This document shows, one piece after another, positions 53,017 to 59,902 of a DNA stretch of 64,000 nt (positions are counted from its first letter, which is position 1; every line of letters begins with the position of its first letter). The DNA is taken from positions 1-64,000 of IMG/VR virus record IMGVR_UViG_3300007734_000753. The stretch is one strand, 5' to 3'. A program made the translations under genes and the position numbers. This stretch comes from a virus. The notes beneath the pieces are model-generated. The model ran no database searches. It was not told the DNA's origin and worked only from the letters and a program-made list of their open reading frames with translations.

Positions 53017-54189
53017 ATGTACTTCCAAACTATTGAACGTAACAAAAACTGCTTTGGTTTTTATGCGGATGGATCAATCAAAATCGATCTGCTGCCATCG
53101 CATCCATCAAAAACTTGGGATTACACACACCTATGCGATGACAGCACAGAACTTGCCAAGATCTATTGTGGTGGCAAGACACTTCTTGAGGTGTGTCCCG
53201 AGGAACTAAAGGACGAAGCCGTACAAAGTTTTGATAAACTGAAGGCTTTTATGCGTAGTATGGTTCACGCCAAGATAGATTTTGATGTGAATTGTTTTTA
53301 TGATCTGCTTCCAGAAAAGTTCTTGTTAGAACACTTTGAGATACGTAATAAAATCACTAAATATGTGCTTGAAAATTACGAAAAGCCAAAGAACTATGAA
53401 ACTCTACGTGACGCCTCAGAGCTAATTTATAACATCGAACAACACAAGCTAAACATCGACCTAGAATCGGTCAAGAAAAAGCTGCCAAATCCAAAAGCGC
53501 AAAGATTTATAAAAAACAAGTATCCAAATCGTATCAAATATAATGTATTTGGTGCAGTTACGGGTCGTCTGACGCTAGGCAAAGACAGTTTTCCAATTCT
53601 GAATCTCGATAAAGAGCTTCGTGATTGTATCAAACCGAACAATCATCGTTTTGTTGAGCTAGATTATAATTCAGCAGAGCTTCGTGTTTTGCTTGCCATA
53701 TGCAATAAAGAGCAGCCAACCATTGATTTGCATGAGTGGAACTCAATAAACATCTTTGGTGGTAAGTTAGACCGCTCAAAAGCCAAACAGAAGATCTTTT
53801 CATGGCTTTATGACAAGAAAACTAACGATTTGGCTGAAAAAGTTTATGATAAACAGATAATTATAGATAAATTCTATGATGGAAATAAAGTGAAAACTGT
53901 TTATAATCGAGAGATTGAGTGCGACCAAGAACATGCTGTAAATTATGTCATTCAGAGCACAGCAACTGATTTGGTCGTGGAACAAGCACACAAGATTCAG
54001 AAGATTTTGCAAGGCAAGAAGTCTTTTATCGCATTTTATCTATATGATTCTGTTGTATTGGACTTCCACAAGGAAGATATGCATCTGCTGAAACAAATTG
54101 CAAATACATTTTCTAATACTCGGTTTGGAAACTTTTTGACCAATGTTTCTGTTGGCAAGAACTTTGGCGAAATGGAGAAGAACAAATGA
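53017..54189 (+). CDS. Minimal family A (PolI-like) DNA polymerase
   Basis: The 390-residue protein has the polymerase motifs in order. 'FGAVTGRLTLGKDSFPILNL' (near residue 176) is followed by motif A 'LDYNSAELR' with D216. A Lys-rich helix 'DRSKAKQKIFSWLYDKK' is a probable motif B. Motif C is 'YLYDSVVLDF' with D344. The normal motif C His-Asp-Glu is Tyr-Asp-Ser here, so one carboxylate is missing. No 3'-5' exonuclease motifs occur in the first 170 residues, unlike full-size PolI (928). It could be a gap-filling polymerase or a divergent replicase. It overlaps the next gene by four bases. Confidence 0.7.
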   Translation: MYFQTIERNKNCFGFYADGSIKIDLLPSHPSKTWDYTHLCDDSTELAKIYCGGKTLLEVCPEELKDEAVQSFDKLKAFMRSMVHAKIDFDVNCFYDLLPEKFLLEHFEIRNKITKYVLENYEKPKNYETLRDASELIYNIEQHKLNIDLESVKKKLPNPKAQRFIKNKYPNRIKYNVFGAVTGRLTLGKDSFPILNLDKELRDCIKPNNHRFVELDYNSAELRVLLAICNKEQPTIDLHEWNSINIFGGKLDRSKAKQKIFSWLYDKKTNDLAEKVYDKQIIIDKFYDGNKVKTVYNREIECDQEHAVNYVIQSTATDLVVEQAHKIQKILQGKKSFIAFYLYDSVVLDFHKEDMHLLKQIANTFSNTRFGNFLTNVSVGKNFGEMEKNK

Positions 54190-55022
54190 TTTTTATGGGG
54201 CTTGGCGGTGGTGGTTGCTCGTTGGCAAAAAGATTTTATGAAGTTGCCGAGGAAGGCAATCAACTATTTCTTTTCGACACAAATGAAAAATATAAGCTTC
54301 CCAAAACCAAGTCAATGGAGGAAGCGGAACAAAAAACGCCAGACTTCAAGCTCAACATAAAAGATGAAGACATATTGTTTATTCTTTGTGGGGGTGGAAA
54401 TACATCTGGTCATGCTTTGAGAATTCTTGAGCAGATAAAAGATAATAACATTGACATTATTTATGTGCGCCCAGATCTTTCTTTGGCAAATTCAGAAGAG
54501 AAGCTTCGTGAAAAAGTTGTTTTCAATATATTTCAGGAAATGACTCGTTCTGGATTGTTCAACAAGATGATTCTGGTTTCCAATGAGCATATTGCAAAGT
54601 CAAACGAAGATATAGCTCTTGACAATTATTACGATAAAATCAATGAAACGGTTGAATATGTTTATGGTCACATCAACTTCTTTCTTTCTAAGAAAGCAAT
54701 TAGAAGCAACTTGACAAGCCCGAAAGAAGCATGTAGGCTTGTCACTATCGGCATGGTAGATTACGAATCTGGTGAAGAGCAGATGTTATTCCCGATGGAA
54801 AATATAAGAGAAAAACAGTTTCTTTTCGGCTTGTCGCCTGAATCTGTAAAAAATCGTAAATCGTTACAAAAAATTCAAGACCACTTGACAAAAATTGAAA
54901 AGCAGGGTATCATCTGTTCCCATAAGATTCTTTCACTAGAAATAAGTGACAATCTCGTTTTTACTATTAATTACACTAATTTTATACAAAACCAACTTAT
55001 ACTAAACAACGGAGAAAACTAA
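54186..55022 (+). CDS. Tubulin/FtsZ-like GTPase, divergent
   Basis: The 278-residue protein has tubulin-superfamily landmarks in order. The N-terminal Gly loop is 'MGLGGGGCSLAKRFYE' (residues 4-19). The signature loop 'CGGGNTSGHALRI' (69-75) matches GGGTGSG. 'IDIIYVRPDLSLANSEEKLRE' parallels the FtsZ 'VTRPF' strand and helix, and 'MILVSNEHI' parallels 'IVIPNDKL'. 'RSNLTSPKEACRLVTIGMVDY' sits where the T6/T7 Asn and synergy-loop region is expected. Phage tubulins (PhuZ, TubZ-like) centre or move phage DNA. It is coupled by ATGA to the polymerase gene and followed by the gp32-like gene. It is shorter than FtsZ (about 380) and the C-terminal half is diverged. Confidence 0.65.
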   Translation: MIFMGLGGGGCSLAKRFYEVAEEGNQLFLFDTNEKYKLPKTKSMEEAEQKTPDFKLNIKDEDILFILCGGGNTSGHALRILEQIKDNNIDIIYVRPDLSLANSEEKLREKVVFNIFQEMTRSGLFNKMILVSNEHIAKSNEDIALDNYYDKINETVEYVYGHINFFLSKKAIRSNLTSPKEACRLVTIGMVDYESGEEQMLFPMENIREKQFLFGLSPESVKNRKSLQKIQDHLTKIEKQGIICSHKILSLEISDNLVFTINYTNFIQNQLILNNGEN

Positions 55023-55023
55023 A

Positions 55024-55761
55024 ATGGCTATTGATCTAAAAGCAATGCGTGCAAAACTATCACAACTAAACTCAAAAGGTGCAAATTCGGCTGGTCCGAA
55101 GTTCTGGAAGATTCCCGATGGCGAGAGCGTGATTCGCGTCCTGCCTGCTAAGGATGGAGATCCTTTTAAGGAATTCCATTTCCACTATAATGTCGGTAAA
55201 GAGAACGGCTTTCTCTGTCCCAAGAAGAACTTTGGTGAGAAATGCGCCGTTTGTGATTTCGTATCGAAACTCTACAAAGAGGGTGACGATGAAAGCCGGG
55301 CAATGGCGAAAAACTTCTCAAGCCGTCAACGCTTTGTAACACCAATCATTGTGCGTGGCGAGGAAAAGGAAGGAACTAAGCTTTGGTCTTACAGCAAAAA
55401 GGTTTATGAGAGTCTGTTACAGCTTGTTCTGAACCCAGACTATGGCGATATTGCTGACGAAAAAGAGGGTATTGATCTTGTCATAGCTTATGGTAAAGCA
55501 CCCGGCATGTTATTCCCTGCTACCAGCGTCACGCCTCGTCGTAAAAGCTCACCACTAACAACCGATCGAGAACTTCTCGATGAGCTTCTTGAGGCTAACG
55601 TAGATTTTGCTACATTGTTTGAGCGTAAAACCTCAGAGCAAGTTGAACAAATTCTTGACCGTCACCTACTTGGTGATGATAAAGAAGAGGTTGTGAAAGG
55701 TGGAAAGGCTGATGACAGCGAAGATGATATCGACCGTAAATTCAGCGAGATGCTTTCATAA
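55024..55761 (+). CDS. Single-stranded DNA-binding protein (T4 gp32-like)
   Basis: The 245-residue protein has a basic start ('DLKAMRAKLSQLNSKG'), a core with a zinc site (His in 'FHFHYNVG', then C-x8-C-x2-C in 'FLCPKKNFGEKCAVC') similar to the T4 gp32 H-C-C-C ligands, and a highly acidic C-terminal tail ('DDSEDDIDRKFSEML') of the type that recruits replication proteins. T4 gp32 is 301 residues. It is followed by a strong terminator. It works with UvsX, primase and helicase on exposed single strands. Confidence 0.88.
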   Translation: MAIDLKAMRAKLSQLNSKGANSAGPKFWKIPDGESVIRVLPAKDGDPFKEFHFHYNVGKENGFLCPKKNFGEKCAVCDFVSKLYKEGDDESRAMAKNFSSRQRFVTPIIVRGEEKEGTKLWSYSKKVYESLLQLVLNPDYGDIADEKEGIDLVIAYGKAPGMLFPATSVTPRRKSSPLTTDRELLDELLEANVDFATLFERKTSEQVEQILDRHLLGDDKEEVVKGGKADDSEDDIDRKFSEMLS

Positions 55762-55786
55762 AGCCTTCTAAAAATTAAGATAATTG

Positions 55787-55827
55787 GAAAGCCCATCCGA
55801 GGAAACTTTGGTGGGCTTTCTGTTTTT
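55787..55827 (+). terminator. Intrinsic terminator after the SSB gene
   Basis: The arms at 55787-55797 (GAAAGCCCATC) and 55810-55820 (GGTGGGCTTTC plus one G-U pair) are followed by TGTTTTTT. The loop region (GAGGAAACTTT) is nearly the same as in the capsid-gene terminator. Confidence 0.85.
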
Positions 55828-55831
55828 TGCG

Positions 55832-55840
55832 ACTATTTAT
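55832..55840 (+). promoter_or_regulatory. Candidate late promoter element ACTATTTAT
   Basis: The element lies between the SSB terminator and the ATG at 55864, 23 bases upstream of the start, with GAGGAG in between. The gene it precedes is a candidate internal virion protein, so late expression makes sense. Confidence 0.5.
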
Positions 55841-55863
55841 TGTTGTTGAGGAGTTTTTATAAT

Positions 55864-56880
55864 ATGAATATTCGCAAGTTAATTGAAGAAGAGTTGAATA
55901 AAGTTTTGAAAGAAGCAGAAGTCCCTCCCTCGGTCACTCCAACAGAAAAAGGTTTTTCTGCTCAAAATCCTTTTGATTCCGTTCAAGAACTTCAAGCTTA
56001 TTATGCAAAACCTGAAAACAAAAAAGAACAACAAGAAATAGCCTTTTATAAAACCGATAAAGGTGGGATAGTCAAAGCGTATGTTGTTGATGGTAACATT
56101 ATAGAAACATCCTCGGCACAACTAAAATACCCAAGCCCATTAGATTATGCCGATCAACAAACGCTAGCTAAACAAAGTCTTACAAGAAGATTCGGAGCAA
56201 AATGTGAATTTGCTTCTTTTGTTCAGAATCTAATAAGAGAAAAAATTAAATTTGACGATCCAATTCTCGTTAAAAAATTATCTGATGGCAAAATGGGTTT
56301 TGTAACAGCGACAGCTATAAATTATATGATAAATTATGCGACCAAAGCCGGTATACAAACAAATATAAAGCCGATCGCTTATAATAAACAGGCATATATG
56401 AACGCCTGCAAAACAGATAAAGCTACTATGCAAGAATTTCAGAAGTTATTTTATGCTGTACCAGCAGAAGAAATAAAAAAAGTGATACAACAAGCTGCGG
56501 CGCAACCAGCGGCGCAACAAGCTGATACCAATGATGTAACCCTTGAATTGTCTATGATTAGACAAATTATAGCAAAAAGATTAAGTTTATTACTAAAAAA
56601 TCCTTCTGACATTAAAAGAGTTTCTGATACAATATATACACAGTATTTACCAAATGAGATATATAAGAGCCGTATGAAACCTGAAGGCATTACAACAGAT
56701 GAAATGTATCGAATTGTAGGTGTTGTACTTGATCGATTTGACGCTGATTTTCCCGGCGCACTAGAAGATAAACCCAGCGCAACAGGCGCAGGAGCACCAG
56801 TGGGTAGTTTCGGGGGTGTGCAAGAATCCAAATCCCTCCGAAGTATGATCCTCAAAGAGATCCTTGCTGCTCTAAAATAA
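55864..56880 (+). CDS. Candidate internal virion protein with targeting helix
   Basis: The start is the ATG at 55864 with GAGGAG; an upstream TTG is in frame but lies before that site. The 338-residue protein begins NIRKLIEEELNKVLKEAEV, the shared amphipathic helix, with LKE/A as an ideal gp21-type cleavage site. The middle has an Ala/Gln-rich hinge (residues about 215-225), and the last residues SLRSMILKEILAALK form a second similar helix. No enzyme family is recognised. It is the only late-motif gene inside the replication block. The role, carried into the head and perhaps injected, is inferred. Confidence 0.6.
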   Translation: MNIRKLIEEELNKVLKEAEVPPSVTPTEKGFSAQNPFDSVQELQAYYAKPENKKEQQEIAFYKTDKGGIVKAYVVDGNIIETSSAQLKYPSPLDYADQQTLAKQSLTRRFGAKCEFASFVQNLIREKIKFDDPILVKKLSDGKMGFVTATAINYMINYATKAGIQTNIKPIAYNKQAYMNACKTDKATMQEFQKLFYAVPAEEIKKVIQQAAAQPAAQQADTNDVTLELSMIRQIIAKRLSLLLKNPSDIKRVSDTIYTQYLPNEIYKSRMKPEGITTDEMYRIVGVVLDRFDADFPGALEDKPSATGAGAPVGSFGGVQESKSLRSMILKEILAALK

Positions 56881-56885
56881 GTTTC

Positions 56886-56914
56886 TTGACATTATAGACA
56901 ATAAGCCCTATACT
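56886..56914 (+). promoter_or_regulatory. Sigma70-type early promoter for uvsX
   Basis: TTGACA, a 17-base spacer, then TATACT matches the bacterial consensus at 11 of 12 positions. The -10 box lies in the left arm of the following terminator hairpin. UvsX starts at 56955. Confidence 0.75.
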
Positions 56915-56939
56915 TGTGCAAAACTTGTATAGGGTTTTT
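56906..56939 (+). terminator. Intrinsic terminator overlapping the uvsX promoter
   Basis: CCCTATAC (56906-56913) pairs with GTATAGGG (56927-56934), with extra G-U and A-U pairs, and is followed by TTTTT. It would stop readthrough from the late gene upstream while leaving the nested promoter free. Confidence 0.75.
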
Positions 56940-56954
56940 GTTTATAGGAGAAAT

Positions 56955-58109
56955 ATGGCTAGAGCTACAAAACAAAAAGAAGAAAAAGGTCGCATTGGTA
57001 TATCTCAATTGCGCGAGATGATAAATAAAAAAGCAGGCGCAAATGTTGCGTTTGATTTGACACAAGACAATCCATCAGATGTTACAGAGTGGATTAGTAC
57101 TGGTTCTCATGTTCTAGATTCTATTATTTGTCGTGGTAAAAAAGCAGGTATTCCTGCTGGTCGTATTACAGAATTAGCTGGTCTAGAAGCCTCTGGCAAG
57201 TCTTATCTTGCAGCACAAATTGCAGCAAATGCACAGAAACAAGGTTTTGACGTTGTTTATTTTGATTCAGAATCTTCACTTGATTCAGACTTCCTTGCGA
57301 AAGCAGGCTGTGATGTAAGCAACATTATTTATGCTCAAGCAACTTCAATCGAGTTTGTTCTTGAAACCATTGAAGAGCTTTTGGGTAGCAATCAGAATAA
57401 GATGTTGTTTATTCTAGATTCATTTGCTTTTACACCTTGCCTTGCAGATCTAAATGGTGATTTCAATCCACAGTCTAGTATGGCGATGAAGCCTCGTATC
57501 ATGTCAAAAGGTTTGACGAAGCTTATTCAGCCAATTGCTAACTCTGGTTCTGCATTTTTGGTATTGAATCAGCTAAAACAAAACATCGTGACAGGTCCAA
57601 CTGCTCACGTTGAAATGATGATTAATCCATATATCGTTCCCGGTGGTAAAGCTCTTGCTTATGCTTATTCATTGCGTATCTGGTTGACTGGTCGCAAGAG
57701 TAAATCAAGCTATGTTATTTCAGAAAATGGCTTTCGTATTGGCAGCGAAACAAAATGTACACTAAAGAAGAGCCGTTTTGGTACAGAAGGTCGTGAGTGT
57801 TCTGTAAAACTTCTATGGGGTGGTGAACAAATTCACGTTCAAGATGAAGATGCTTGGATGGAAATTCTAAAGAATTCTGAGCATGTAACTGTCGGACCTT
57901 GGTGGACATTAAAGTACGCCGATGGTTCTACTGTTAAATTCCGTTCAGCCGATTTTATGCAAGAGCTATCCAATGCCAAATTCCGTAATCGTGTTGTCGA
58001 GATCGTAGAGGAAGAGCTTATTACAAAATTTGATCAACAAAAAGGAAATGCAGCTAATTATTATAATGTTGATGGCTCTTTAGACGGCATCACAGAAGAA
58101 GAGGAATGA
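56955..58109 (+). CDS. uvsX: UvsX/RecA-type recombinase
   Basis: The start is the ATG at 56955 after AGGAG. The 384-residue protein has the RecA core: Walker A GLEASGKS (residues 76-83), a Walker B strand 'KMLFILDSFAF' near residue 150, an 'NQLKQNI' DNA-binding-type loop near 210 and an acidic C-terminal tail. T4 UvsX is 391 residues. It forms filaments on single-stranded DNA and drives strand invasion for recombination-dependent replication, together with the gp32-like SSB and the Mre11-Rad50 fusion. It has its own nested early promoter. Confidence 0.9.
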   Translation: MARATKQKEEKGRIGISQLREMINKKAGANVAFDLTQDNPSDVTEWISTGSHVLDSIICRGKKAGIPAGRITELAGLEASGKSYLAAQIAANAQKQGFDVVYFDSESSLDSDFLAKAGCDVSNIIYAQATSIEFVLETIEELLGSNQNKMLFILDSFAFTPCLADLNGDFNPQSSMAMKPRIMSKGLTKLIQPIANSGSAFLVLNQLKQNIVTGPTAHVEMMINPYIVPGGKALAYAYSLRIWLTGRKSKSSYVISENGFRIGSETKCTLKKSRFGTEGRECSVKLLWGGEQIHVQDEDAWMEILKNSEHVTVGPWWTLKYADGSTVKFRSADFMQELSNAKFRNRVVEIVEEELITKFDQQKGNAANYYNVDGSLDGITEEEE

Positions 58110-58110
58110 T

Positions 58111-58269
58111 ATGGCAAAGACAGAAGCTTCACTTTCTAAGAATAGCAAACGTGGACGCACAAAACCCAAAAAGACTCGTCAAGGGCGTAGCTGCAATACC
58201 AAGTATGCATTACATAAGAACTCAAAGCTTTATAAGAAAAAGTATCGCGGTCAAGGTAGAAAAAGATAA
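58111..58269 (+). CDS. Small, highly basic protein downstream of uvsX
   Basis: The start lies one base after the uvsX stop; GAGGAA upstream serves as ribosome site. The 52-residue product is about 40% Lys/Arg ('SKRGRTKPKKTRQGRSCN', 'KKKYRGQGRKR') with no acidic patch except at the start. I know similar small basic ORFs next to uvsX in other phages. Nucleic-acid binding is probable by composition only. Confidence 0.6.
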   Translation: MAKTEASLSKNSKRGRTKPKKTRQGRSCNTKYALHKNSKLYKKKYRGQGRKR

Positions 58270-58271
58270 AG

Positions 58272-58280
58272 ACTATTTAT
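58272..58280 (+). promoter_or_regulatory. Candidate late promoter element ACTATTTAT
   Basis: The element is part of ACTATTTATAGT (58272-58283), located between the small basic gene and a sigma70 promoter. A transcript from it would pass the terminator at 58303, so its role here is unclear. Confidence 0.35.
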
Positions 58281-58285
58281 AGTAC

Positions 58286-58314
58286 TTGACTCGATGAAGA
58301 AGATCCCCTATAAT
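58286..58314 (+). promoter_or_regulatory. Sigma70-type early promoter, consensus -10
   Basis: TTGACT, a 17-base spacer and a perfect TATAAT. As at 56886, the -10 box forms part of the ascending arm of an intrinsic terminator. It would drive the deformylase and 5' nuclease genes. Confidence 0.8.
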
Positions 58315-58345
58315 GAACTCAACATTTGTTATAGGGGATTTTTTT
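58303..58345 (+). terminator. Intrinsic terminator overlapping an early promoter
   Basis: ATCCCCTATAA (58303-58313) pairs perfectly with TTATAGGGGAT (58329-58339), followed by seven T. The right arm also carries the AGGGGA ribosome site of the ATG at 58346. Confidence 0.9.
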
Positions 58346-58510
58346 ATGAGTGAAGAACAGAAAGAGAAGCAGTGTCTGCAAAATATGCAAAACCCTGACT
58401 TTTTATGGGAGATTCCTAAAAATGGTTCAGAGCAACATCTTGTACAGCAAGTGCAAGAAGTCGGAAGATCCGGAGAGGATACAACAAGTAATAAGGATCT
58501 TGAGAAGTGA
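58346..58510 (+). CDS. Possible small leader ORF before the deformylase, 54 aa
   Basis: The ATG follows AGGGGA by eight bases and opens a 54-codon frame (EEQKEKQCLQNMQNPDFL...) that overlaps the deformylase reading frame. It may be a real small gene, a leader coupling translation into the deformylase, or the original N-terminus separated by a shift. I see no known motif. Confidence 0.35.
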   Translation: MSEEQKEKQCLQNMQNPDFLWEIPKNGSEQHLVQQVQEVGRSGEDTTSNKDLEK

Positions 58511-58850
58511 ATTGAATATAAGTGAAAGCGGTGTTGGTCTTTCGGCAAATCAAATTGGTATCAACGAAAGTATTTGTATCGTAAATGCCATTAGAGAAAT
58601 AGTGTTTGTAAATCCAGAGATTGTTGAGGCATCTGAAGAAATGTTTACATTTCATGAAGGATGCCTTTCTTTTCCAAATACTTTTGTAAAGACTATAAGA
58701 CATAAAAGAATTGTGGTAAAATCAGACAACAATGAACTTATGGAATTTGTTTATCATGATTTTGATGATAAAAACAACTTGGAGCTTGTCTGTGTTCAAC
58801 ACGAAATAGATCACCTAAACGGTATAACAATGTTTGATAGGAAACAATGA
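58422..58850 (+). CDS. def: Peptide deformylase
   Basis: The three hallmark motifs are present: 'GVGLSANQIG' (motif I), 'HEGCLSFP' (motif II, with metal-binding Cys) and 'QHEIDHLNG' (motif III, HExxH). The enzyme removes formyl groups from new proteins. Phage versions are known and may keep translation products, including phage proteins, maturing during takeover. The ATG at 58422 with GGGAG ten bases upstream gives 142 residues beginning just before 'NILYSKCKK', where deformylases normally start; a GTG at 58350 would add 24 untypical residues. It overlaps the 5' nuclease gene by four bases. Confidence 0.85.
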   Translation: MVQSNILYSKCKKSEDPERIQQVIRILRSELNISESGVGLSANQIGINESICIVNAIREIVFVNPEIVEASEEMFTFHEGCLSFPNTFVKTIRHKRIVVKSDNNELMEFVYHDFDDKNNLELVCVQHEIDHLNGITMFDRKQ

Positions 58851-59785
58851 GATACATGATCGTAGACAGCCTCAATCAATTTTTGAGGTCACTTGTCGTC
58901 AATCCAACTTTATCGCCAAACGGTCAGCGAATTGGTGGCATCGTTGGATATATGAAAACATTGCAGAAACTCTGCCGCGAAATCAAACCAGACCGTGTTA
59001 TCATCTGTTGGGATGGTCAAGGCGGCTCTCAACGACGACGTTCGGAAAACAAAAACTATAAAGAAGGGCGCAAACCTTTGCGTCTAAATTGGAATAACGA
59101 TCTAAACGAGGAAGATACCCTCAAGAATAAACTTTGGCAAACAAGCCGCTTGATGGAGTATATGAACAACCTTCCAGTTTGCCAGCTTATGTATGCTGCT
59201 ACAGAAGCAGACGACATTGTTTCTATGGTTTGTAAAGAATTGCCAGAAGATCAAAAGATTATTATTTCATCAGATAAAGACTTTTATCAATTATTGGACG
59301 ACAAAACAATAATCTTTCGTCCCGTGCAAAATGAGTTTGTAAATCGCAAAAAAGTCTTGGAAGAGTTTGGCATTCATCCAAACAATTTCGCAATTTCTAG
59401 AGCCATTTGCGGTGATAATTCAGACAATCTTTCTGGCATCAAAGGAGCCGGTCTGGCAACTGTTGCAAAGCGCCTGCCTTTCTTGAAAGAAGACAAATCA
59501 GCCACTTTCCAAGACATTTATGATTATTGTGAAGGTCAAGATAAGATCAAACTATATGACAATATATTAGAATCAAAACAAGTTATTGAAAACAATTATA
59601 AACTGATGCAGCTTTATGCGCCTTCGGCTGCACCATACATAAAACAAGGAATTCGGGACTCTTTAGAGAATTATCCAAAGAGCCTAAATAAGACAGAAGT
59701 GCGTAAAATGTTCATGATTGATGGGATAGGGGAGCTAGATTGGAGCGATCTTTTTTCAGTAATGACAAAGATTTCTTTCTCCTAA
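58847..59785 (+). CDS. rnh: 5'-3' exonuclease / RNase H (T4 Rnh-like, FEN family)
   Basis: The 312-residue protein shows the FEN/5' nuclease metal sites in order: 'MIVDSLNQFLR' (Asp6), 'VIICWDGQGG' near residue 56, 'EADDIVSMV' near 122, 'IISSDKDFYQLL' near 142 and 'GDNSDNLSGIKGAG' near 190, the last joined to a helix-hairpin-helix. T4 Rnh (305 residues) removes RNA primers from lagging-strand fragments. Start is coupled by ATGA to the deformylase stop. A terminator follows. Confidence 0.88.
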   Translation: MRYMIVDSLNQFLRSLVVNPTLSPNGQRIGGIVGYMKTLQKLCREIKPDRVIICWDGQGGSQRRRSENKNYKEGRKPLRLNWNNDLNEEDTLKNKLWQTSRLMEYMNNLPVCQLMYAATEADDIVSMVCKELPEDQKIIISSDKDFYQLLDDKTIIFRPVQNEFVNRKKVLEEFGIHPNNFAISRAICGDNSDNLSGIKGAGLATVAKRLPFLKEDKSATFQDIYDYCEGQDKIKLYDNILESKQVIENNYKLMQLYAPSAAPYIKQGIRDSLENYPKSLNKTEVRKMFMIDGIGELDWSDLFSVMTKISFS

Positions 59786-59800
59786 AAGCTAATTATATAC

Positions 59801-59845
59801 AAATCCACCATTTGATAGTTCTCTATTGAGTGGTGGATTTTTTTT
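59801..59845 (+). terminator. Intrinsic terminator after the 5' nuclease gene
   Basis: AAATCCACCA (59801-59810) pairs with TGGTGGATTT (59831-59840), followed by a run of eight T including the stem end. Confidence 0.85.
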
Positions 59846-59848
59846 ACC

Positions 59849-59877
59849 TTGATCAATCTAGGACAGTGTGTTACGAT
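59849..59877 (+). promoter_or_regulatory. Sigma70-type promoter for the helicase gene
   Basis: TTGATC, a 17-base spacer, then TACGAT comes directly after the terminator and 25 bases before the helicase ATG at 59903. It matches the consensus in 8 of 12 positions. Confidence 0.5.
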
Positions 59878-59902
59878 GCCAACATCATTTGCAGGAGAAT
59901 TT

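Noticed and set aside
59849-59902. TTG-started extension of the helicase gene
   Set aside because: This stretch contains a sigma70-like promoter, and a good ribosome site (GCAGGAG) precedes the ATG at 59903.
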